This document shows, one piece after another, positions 7,763 through 13,767 of a DNA stretch of 64,000 nt (position 1 is its first letter; the number at the start of each line of letters is the position of its first letter). Under the pieces are notes generated by a model that saw nothing but the letters and a program-made list of their open reading frames with translations, did no database searches and had not been told where the DNA came from. The position numbers were made by a program, and so were the translations under genes. The DNA comes from JAYEIA01 sp964472505 (lineage in GTDB: Bacteria > Bacteroidota > Bacteroidia > Bacteroidales > JAADGE01), in NCBI GenBank assembly GCA_964472505.1, contig CAYYQW010000005.1, positions 31,330-95,329 of the forward strand. The letters run 5' to 3'.

Positions 7763-10276
7763 ATGAAAGTTACAAGAAGAGATTTTCTTAAAACTATGGG
7801 CCTTGTAAGCGCAGGAACGCTATTTTTTAATCCTGCACTGGGCGCCTTCACAAAAACCGGCGCTTCCGGCTCCGTAAAAGATGTCGGAACATGGTTTCCG
7901 AGCACTTGCCAGGGATGTACTACTTGGTGTCCCATAGAAGTTTTGGTGCAAAACGGACGTGCCGTAAAAGTACGCGGGAATCAAAATTCCATGACAAATC
8001 CCGGCACATGCTGCCACAGAGGCCACATGATCCCTCAAATGATGTATGACCCCGATCGGCTCAAAGTGCCCATGAAACGCACGAATACAGTTAAGGGCAA
8101 AGGGATTGATCCGGAATTCGTACCCATTACTTGGGATGAAGCCCTTACCACAATTGCCGAAAAAATGATGGAGCTTCGCAACAATGAAGAAACCCACAAG
8201 TTTTTGTTAATGCGCGGAAGATACAGCTACAATCGCGATTTAATTTATTCGGCACTGCCAAAAATATTTGGTTCACCCAATAACATTTCGCACAGTTCAA
8301 TTTGCGCCGAAGCTGAAAAATCCGGCAGATATTTCTTAGACGGTAAATGGGATTATCGAGATTTTGATATGGAAAACTGTAAATATATGGTTTTCTGGGG
8401 CGTTGACCCATTCCGTTCAAACAGACAATTGCCCCGAGCCATGCAAAGATGGTCGGAGCTTCGCAAAAACGCATCCATAGCAGTAGTTGATCCCACGCTC
8501 ACAACAGCCGCATCAAAAGCCGATAAGTGGCTTCCCGTAAAACCCGGCGAAGACGGTGCTTTAGCCTCCGCACTGGCACACGAGATATTGGTGCAAGGGC
8601 TGTGGAATAAAGAATTTGTAGGCGATTTTAATGACGGTATTAACCAATTTACAGCAGCTCAGAGCATTGATGAAGCAGATTTCACCGAAACGGAAACCGC
8701 CGGATTAATAAAATGGTGGAATATTGAATTACACAACAAAACGCCCGAATGGGCAGCTCCGCTCTGTGGTATTGATGCTCAAAGCATAAGAGACTTGGCA
8801 AGCGGTTTGGGAGCAGAAGCACCGAATGTAGCCATTTGGACAGGGCCCGGCCCCTTAATGACAACACGAGGCAGCTACGCCGGCATGGGAATTCATGCAC
8901 TTAACGGTTTATTGGGTGCTATTGAATCGGAAGGCGGCATATATCAATTTGCTTCACTCTCAGTGAACGGAATTCCGGCTTTAGATGACTATATTGATGC
9001 TACAGCCGCAACCGGAGTTGATAATCAGAAAATTGATCAGAGAGGTTATCTTGAGTTCCCGGCATTTAAAGGCAAATCAGGCGGCGGGGTAGTCGTTAAT
9101 AATGTGCCTAACGCTATGTTGGCAAACGACCCCTATGATATTAAAGTTGCCATTGGTTATTGGTGCAATTTCTCATACTCGGGAACCCAGCCCCAAAGGT
9201 GGTACGATGCCTTGAGTGCTTTGCCTTTCTTTGCGCATATAACTACGCATGCATCGGAAATGAGTCAATTTGCCGACATCATACTTCCGGCGGCTTTCGC
9301 ACCAACCGAGAAAATGGCTTATTTGAAAACCGGCAATAATTTATACAAAGAAGTAACCATACAGCAGCCTTTGGCTGAACGGGTTTTTGATGTAAAAGCC
9401 GATGAAACGGAAATTATGTGGTTGCTTGCTAAAAAATTAGACGAACTGGGATTCAGTAATCTGTACGATTATTACAGCAATGAATTTGCAGATGTTGATA
9501 CCGACTTGCTGCCCACCAATGAAGAGGAATTTGGTCTTTACACAACAAAATACTTTACGCAACCTGCATGGAGCGCCATGGGTTACACTTGGGATGAATT
9601 TCTCCAAAAAGGTGTGGCCAATACACACGGCCAAGCTCAACCGCATGCGCATTGGGGCTCTTTTGGAACACCCAGCAATAAATTTGAATTTTACAGCGAT
9701 ACGCTCAAAAACTTATTGCAGGAACATGCCGATAAGCATGCCACCACCATTGATGATGTATTGGAAGTATGCAAGTATGAAGCGAGGGGCGAATTGGCTT
9801 TTGTACCTCACTACGAAGCACCCTTCCGTTGGGGAAGCACAGAGGAATATCCTCTTACATTTATTGATGTAAAATCAAAATTCAATCGAGAAGGACGCAG
9901 CCAAAACACGCCGGGCTATTACCAATTTAAAAAACTGGATCCGGGAGACAACAACCATGAAGATTGCATAAAACTCAATCCTCAAGATGCTCAACAATAT
10001 GGCATTTCCGACGGCGATGAAGTAAAAGTCAGTTCGCCAACCGGAAGCATCGTGTGCATTGCCAGAGTATATGAAGGTGTTATGCCCGGAACGGTAGCCA
10101 AAACCTTTGGACAAGGACACTGGGCTTACGGCCGGTTTGCATCCAAAGACTATGCGAATTTTGAAGCTCGCGGCGGAAACAACAATTACCTCCTGCCGGA
10201 CGAATATGATAGATTATCCGGAAGCACTGCGCGTAACGGAGGTTTTGTGGGTGTGAAAGTTGAAAAAAATGTTTAA
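7763..10276 (+). CDS. Tat-exported molybdopterin oxidoreductase, ArrA-like (respiratory arsenate reductase type) catalytic subunit
   Basis: About 837 residues from ATG 7763, chosen because it opens a canonical Tat signal (TRRDFLKTMGLVSAGTLFF). The [4Fe-4S] ligands are Cys49, Cys52, Cys56 and Cys84 (CQGCTTWC then CCHRG). The molybdenum ligand is predicted to be Cys181 in NISHSSICAEAEK. Several stretches match respiratory arsenate reductase ArrA: PEFVPITWDEA, MRGRYSYNRD (ArxA instead has GRGWG), GSPNNISHSSIC, GLWNKEFVGDFNDG and WWNIELHNKTPEW. Relative to the Mo cysteine, Arg153, Tyr154, His177, Ser178, Lys186 and Tyr198 fall at the spacings I recall for the oxyanion pocket of Shewanella ArrA. 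The enzyme would reduce an oxyanion such as arsenate with a bis-MGD cofactor. Antimonate, selenium oxyanions or polysulfide/thiosulfate are alternatives, and no ars genes are in view. It is the first gene of an operon with an Fe-S subunit and a chaperone, and there is no membrane-anchor gene. Confidence 0.8.
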   Translation: MKVTRRDFLKTMGLVSAGTLFFNPALGAFTKTGASGSVKDVGTWFPSTCQGCTTWCPIEVLVQNGRAVKVRGNQNSMTNPGTCCHRGHMIPQMMYDPDRLKVPMKRTNTVKGKGIDPEFVPITWDEALTTIAEKMMELRNNEETHKFLLMRGRYSYNRDLIYSALPKIFGSPNNISHSSICAEAEKSGRYFLDGKWDYRDFDMENCKYMVFWGVDPFRSNRQLPRAMQRWSELRKNASIAVVDPTLTTAASKADKWLPVKPGEDGALASALAHEILVQGLWNKEFVGDFNDGINQFTAAQSIDEADFTETETAGLIKWWNIELHNKTPEWAAPLCGIDAQSIRDLASGLGAEAPNVAIWTGPGPLMTTRGSYAGMGIHALNGLLGAIESEGGIYQFASLSVNGIPALDDYIDATAATGVDNQKIDQRGYLEFPAFKGKSGGGVVVNNVPNAMLANDPYDIKVAIGYWCNFSYSGTQPQRWYDALSALPFFAHITTHASEMSQFADIILPAAFAPTEKMAYLKTGNNLYKEVTIQQPLAERVFDVKADETEIMWLLAKKLDELGFSNLYDYYSNEFADVDTDLLPTNEEEFGLYTTKYFTQPAWSAMGYTWDEFLQKGVANTHGQAQPHAHWGSFGTPSNKFEFYSDTLKNLLQEHADKHATTIDDVLEVCKYEARGELAFVPHYEAPFRWGSTEEYPLTFIDVKSKFNREGRSQNTPGYYQFKKLDPGDNNHEDCIKLNPQDAQQYGISDGDEVKVSSPTGSIVCIARVYEGVMPGTVAKTFGQGHWAYGRFASKDYANFEARGGNNNYLLPDEYDRLSGSTARNGGFVGVKVEKNV

Positions 10277-10295
10277 TCAAAAAATAAAATAAACT

Positions 10296-11369
10296 ATGTC
10301 AAAATACGGAATGGTCATAAATTTGCACGACTGCGTTGCTTGCGGCGCCTGTGCATTGGCCTGCAAAACAGAAAATAATACACAATACGGACAAGAAGGC
10401 CGAAAATATAATTGGGCTGATTTTCACGTAGAAACCGAAGGAACCTTCCCAAACGTAAAACAACGCTATTTTCCCGTACTGTGCAATCATTGCACCGATG
10501 CGCCCTGCGTTGCTGCTTGCCCGGTGAATCCCAAAGCCATGTACAAAACCGAAAACGGAATGACAATGCATAATGACGACCGGTGCATCGGTTGTAAAGC
10601 ATGCATATCGAATTGCCCCTACAGTGATGATGATGTATTGGAAGCCAATGTACAATATTCGATCATTACTCATAATCCTTTCGGCGAAAATACACAGGCA
10701 TTTTATGCCAATGAGGATGTTATAATTGAAGGCGGCACGGCAAGTCCTAAAGAACTGGTTGATCAAGTAGGTATTGTACCGCCCTGCAAAAATGATTACA
10801 CGCACTCTGACTATTCTGCTGTTCGGCCGGAAGGTGTTACCGAGAAATGTATTTTCTGTGACCACAGAGTACAAGACGGCTTAAATCCTTATTGTGTTGA
10901 CTCTTGTCCTACCAACGCCAGAATATTTGGTGATATGGAAGACAGTGAAAGCGCTATAAGCATTGCCCTTAGCGAAAATGATGCGGTAAGGATGAGGAAC
11001 AATAAAGGGGAGTTTCTCAGTGCAGGTGAAGGAGGCACAGACCCAAACGTCTTTTATATAGGTGATATTGAGGGTACTACATCAATTGATGAAATTACGG
11101 AATCAAGGAAAGAAACGATTAATATTTTTCCGAATCCGGCAAAATCATACATTAATGTAGATGTATCGGATATCACTTTCGGCTCTTCGGCCATTATTAT
11201 GATTCACGATATTAGCGGAAAAGCCGTAAAAACAATTTCCAATGAAAACGGGAAATTTAATAATCAGAATCTGATTAGAGTTGATACAAGTTCGCTTAAG
11301 CGAGGTACTTACATTGTCTCATTCAGATCGGAAGAAGCTGTTCATTCTGCTACCATTGTTCTCAATTAG
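10296..11369 (+). CDS. Four-cluster Fe-S electron-transfer subunit (ArrB/PsrB-like) fused to a T9SS C-terminal sorting domain
   Basis: 357 residues, starting 19 nt after the catalytic subunit. Sixteen cysteines make four [4Fe-4S] sites as in ArrB/DmsB/PsrB: 13/16/19/23 (CVACGACALAC), 63/66/71/75, 97/100/103/107, and 185/188/200/204 (CIFC then CVDSC); Cys164 is extra. It has no signal peptide, so it would cross the inner membrane folded together with the Tat-bearing subunit. The frame then runs without interruption into residues 269-357, a type A T9SS sorting domain: INIFPNPAKSYINVDVSD, IHDISGKAV, and a terminal GTYIVSF...SATIVLN. T9SS domains direct periplasmic proteins across the outer membrane, usually to be attached to surface lipopolysaccharide or released. 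ArrB-type subunits normally end shortly after the last cysteine motif, so this addition is the striking feature. Export of the assembled complex to the cell exterior is inference. Confidence 0.88.
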   Translation: MSKYGMVINLHDCVACGACALACKTENNTQYGQEGRKYNWADFHVETEGTFPNVKQRYFPVLCNHCTDAPCVAACPVNPKAMYKTENGMTMHNDDRCIGCKACISNCPYSDDDVLEANVQYSIITHNPFGENTQAFYANEDVIIEGGTASPKELVDQVGIVPPCKNDYTHSDYSAVRPEGVTEKCIFCDHRVQDGLNPYCVDSCPTNARIFGDMEDSESAISIALSENDAVRMRNNKGEFLSAGEGGTDPNVFYIGDIEGTTSIDEITESRKETINIFPNPAKSYINVDVSDITFGSSAIIMIHDISGKAVKTISNENGKFNNQNLIRVDTSSLKRGTYIVSFRSEEAVHSATIVLN

Positions 11370-11388
11370 TGATTAATTATTTATCGAC

Positions 11389-11424
11389 AAAAGGATTTGC
11401 TCTTTCAGGGCGAATCCTTTTTTT
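11389..11424 (+). terminator. Terminator-like hairpin between the Fe-S subunit and the chaperone gene
   Basis: AAAAGGATTTGC (11389-11400) pairs along its whole 12-bp length (one G-U) with GCGAATCCTTTT (11410-11421), with a 9-nt loop and trailing Ts. It probably lowers read-through into the chaperone gene, giving less chaperone than enzyme. Confidence 0.8.
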
Positions 11425-11445
11425 CAAAACATCAATTATATTAAT

Positions 11446-12108
11446 ATGTTGCAAAAATTCATTGAATCTCAAACAAGAAGGGCAAGTATTTATAATGCTT
11501 TTACCGTCTTGTTTTGTGAACCGAATGAAGAAATTCTGAAAAAACCGGAATTTTACTCAAATTTAAAACAGGCTTTAAAACCCACCCACAGCGGCTGCAT
11601 TAAATATATAACTGCCATGCAAAAAGAAGCCGAACAGGCGGATTTTCAGAAACTGTTGGTAGATTATACCCGATTATTTTTAGGACCTTTTAAAATGATG
11701 GCGCCTCCATACAGTGCTATGTATATGGGCGATTCAAAATCATTAATGAATGAAGCAACTTTGTGGGTGATTACTTTCATGCAGAATTTAGGGATAGAAT
11801 TTAATACCGGCCTAAAAGATGCCCCCGACCACATTGCCGTTGAAACAGAGCTTTTATATTTCCTGACTTATCAGCAGTTGGAAAATATTAATAAAGAGAA
11901 TACTGATGAAGCCCGGCAATTATTGGAAAAGTATAATGAATTTATAAGCCGACATTTTACGAAATGGGTACCGCAGTTGTGCGATAAAATTATTAAAAAT
12001 GCGGCAGAGCCTTTCTACGAGAATTTAGGGTTGTGCCTGAAAGAATATTTGCAAAATTACAGCAAACCCGTCATGCCCGTTACTGAAAATAATGATGCGG
12101 CGAAATAA
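11446..12108 (+). CDS. TorD/DmsD-family molybdoenzyme assembly chaperone (ArrD-like)
   Basis: This 220-residue, all-helical protein has the TorD-family motifs DYTRLFLGPF and DAPDHIAVETELLYFL (the E-PxDHxxxE-type signature). Such cytoplasmic chaperones bind the Tat signal of a molybdoenzyme and hold the apoprotein for cofactor insertion before export. Its position directly after the catalytic and Fe-S genes makes that enzyme the probable client. A strong hairpin precedes it, so it may be expressed at a lower level by read-through or from a weak internal promoter. Confidence 0.88.
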   Translation: MLQKFIESQTRRASIYNAFTVLFCEPNEEILKKPEFYSNLKQALKPTHSGCIKYITAMQKEAEQADFQKLLVDYTRLFLGPFKMMAPPYSAMYMGDSKSLMNEATLWVITFMQNLGIEFNTGLKDAPDHIAVETELLYFLTYQQLENINKENTDEARQLLEKYNEFISRHFTKWVPQLCDKIIKNAAEPFYENLGLCLKEYLQNYSKPVMPVTENNDAAK

Positions 12109-12220
12109 ACAAAAAAAGGGCTTCTGCCTAAACTTATATTTTTGCCCCACAGTCATCGAATGAGTGTATGACGCTGATTTGAAAACTCTGACATCCGGCC
12201 TCTGAAATCTGAAATCTGAA

Positions 12221-12814
12221 TTATTGTAAGTTTATTTCTTCCGGATTAATGATTTTTTTCAAAATGGCATAAGCCGTCATGCCGGATGCGGTTCGGATGT
12301 CGATTTTTTTTGTGATGTTTTTTCGGTGAGTGATTACGGTATGAATGCTGATAAATAATTTGTCGGCTATTTCTTTATTGGTGAAGCCCAAAGCAACCAT
12401 GCGCAACACATCTCGTTCGCGTGCGGTAAGTTCGGATTTTTGCTTCTTTTCAGCCGGAAGTGCCTCTATCAGTTCGGATAATCGTTTTATGATATTTTCT
12501 TTGTTGTCTGACAGGCAAATATGCGCATTGAAGTAGGCGAAAAATTCGTTGCGTCGGCGTTCGCCGGTGAGAATTATAAATTTACTTTTCAGGTTTTGTT
12601 TGAACGCTCGGCGGATATTTTTGTGCGGATCGTCAAGCATTCGGGCATTAATAATTAAAAAGTCCGGATTGATTTTATTTACCGTTTTTACCAATTGATT
12701 TGCGTCATAGATATATTTTACGGCTTCGGCACCCGGGAAACGGCCGATGATTTTTTCCAAGCCTGAATTTACTATATACGATTCACAGGCAATTATAAAT
12801 GATATGCTACTCAT
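12221..12814 (-). CDS. NarL/LuxR-type transcriptional regulator with a degenerate receiver domain
   Basis: 197 residues. The C-terminus is a clear LuxR-type helix-turn-helix: LTARERDVLRMVALGFTNKE, then IADKLFISIHTVITHRKNI. The N-terminal 115 residues fold like a receiver domain but lack the phosphorylation set: the position of the phosphoacceptor Asp after beta-3 is Asn (PDFLIINARML), and the beta-1 acidic pair is replaced (IIACES). Phosphorylation by a histidine kinase is therefore unlikely; it may be constitutive or respond to a partner or ligand. Its start overlaps the stop of the hemerythrin gene by 4 bp, so the two are translationally coupled. It converges with the reductase operon. Confidence 0.85.
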   Translation of the reverse strand: MSSISFIIACESYIVNSGLEKIIGRFPGAEAVKYIYDANQLVKTVNKINPDFLIINARMLDDPHKNIRRAFKQNLKSKFIILTGERRRNEFFAYFNAHICLSDNKENIIKRLSELIEALPAEKKQKSELTARERDVLRMVALGFTNKEIADKLFISIHTVITHRKNITKKIDIRTASGMTAYAILKKIINPEEINLQ

Positions 12815-13557
12815 TGTCGGGTGCGTTTTAATAAGAATTCTTCCATTGCCCTTACTTTGGGCACTAACACGTTTTCTTCCAGAGCGGCATGATCCTGCAG
12901 GTCGCGCTCCAAATTGAAAAGCTCAATCAGCAGGCGGTTAGCTACCGATTGATTTTTCGGGGACGGCAAAAATTTAATAACCAGGTTTTTCAGGTCGAGA
13001 AGAGCCGTATCCAACTCGCTGTGGTCATCTTTGTAGCTGTCGATGGGGTAGTTGGCAATTTTTTCTAAGAGTTCTTGAGATGCCGATTCATCTTTTACGG
13101 CTTGTTCCAATTCCAGAATGTAGGGAAAAACATTTTTTTCTTCATGGCCGGTGTGGTCGATTACTTCACGCTTATATTCCTCAAAAAAATTCTTGAGCAC
13201 AACTTTGTTTTTATCGTTCTCGCTGTCAGTCCAGTTGAGTTGATTCAGCAAATTTTCAATTAATGGGATTTTGGTTTCTCTGTAATATGTGTGGGAATCC
13301 AGCAGATAATTAATAATTTGCTTATGCGAAAAATCGGAAAATCCGTTACCTGATTCGTATTCGGGATCGTGAAAAGCCGAGAGAATTTCCAGAAAGAAAT
13401 GCAAATTGATATTGTATTTTTCACAAATCTGCGCTATGGTATCATCGCCAAAGCCAAAACCTATACCAAAGCGGGTAATTACAGGTATCAGCGTATAATC
13501 GGAATGTATGACATCGGCGAGTTTAGTGTTTTTTCCGAAACGGATAATTTTTTTCAT
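12811..13557 (-). CDS. Hemerythrin-domain protein with ScdA/DUF542-like N-terminus (RIC-like)
   Basis: 248 residues from ATG 13557; codons further upstream overlap the promoter -7 box. Residues about 8-55 (KLADVIHSDYTLIPVITRFG, GFGDDTIAQICEKYNIN) match the N-terminal domain of ScdA/YtfE iron-repair proteins, but without the usual cysteine pair. The remainder is a four-helix hemerythrin bundle with candidate di-iron ligands in LLDSHTYY, DHTGHEEKNVFP, DDHSELD and DHAALEENVLVPK. Related proteins bind O2 or NO, or repair Fe-S clusters under oxidative or nitrosative stress. Coupled with the NarL-like regulator, it could be the sensor for that regulator; this is inference. Cytoplasmic. Confidence 0.85.
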   Translation of the reverse strand: MKKIIRFGKNTKLADVIHSDYTLIPVITRFGIGFGFGDDTIAQICEKYNINLHFFLEILSAFHDPEYESGNGFSDFSHKQIINYLLDSHTYYRETKIPLIENLLNQLNWTDSENDKNKVVLKNFFEEYKREVIDHTGHEEKNVFPYILELEQAVKDESASQELLEKIANYPIDSYKDDHSELDTALLDLKNLVIKFLPSPKNQSVANRLLIELFNLERDLQDHAALEENVLVPKVRAMEEFLLKRTRQ

Positions 13558-13584
13558 GTGAAAGAGTCTGTATTGCGTTTTGTA

Positions 13585-13616
13585 CAATATTAATCGGTAA
13601 TTATGAAACAGCCAAA
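13585..13616 (-). promoter_or_regulatory. Promoter of the hemerythrin/NarL-like operon
   Basis: On the minus strand: -33 TTTG (plus-strand CAAA at 13613-13616), a 20-nt spacer, and -7 TAATATTG (CAATATTA at 13585-13592). The TTTG and the spacing are exact; the -7 has one mismatch. It supports translation from 13557. Confidence 0.65.
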
Positions 13617-13767
13617 TCCGGCAGCCGGAAAAAGATTATTGAGTTCCGTCTAAAAACCCTTAGAGCGGTCGAAGACCCTCGAAGCGGTTGTTAATTATCA
13701 GTTAGTTAGCAGTAGCAGAATTTAATATTTTAGCTTTTTAGACTGCACTCATTATTTTATCGGAAAA

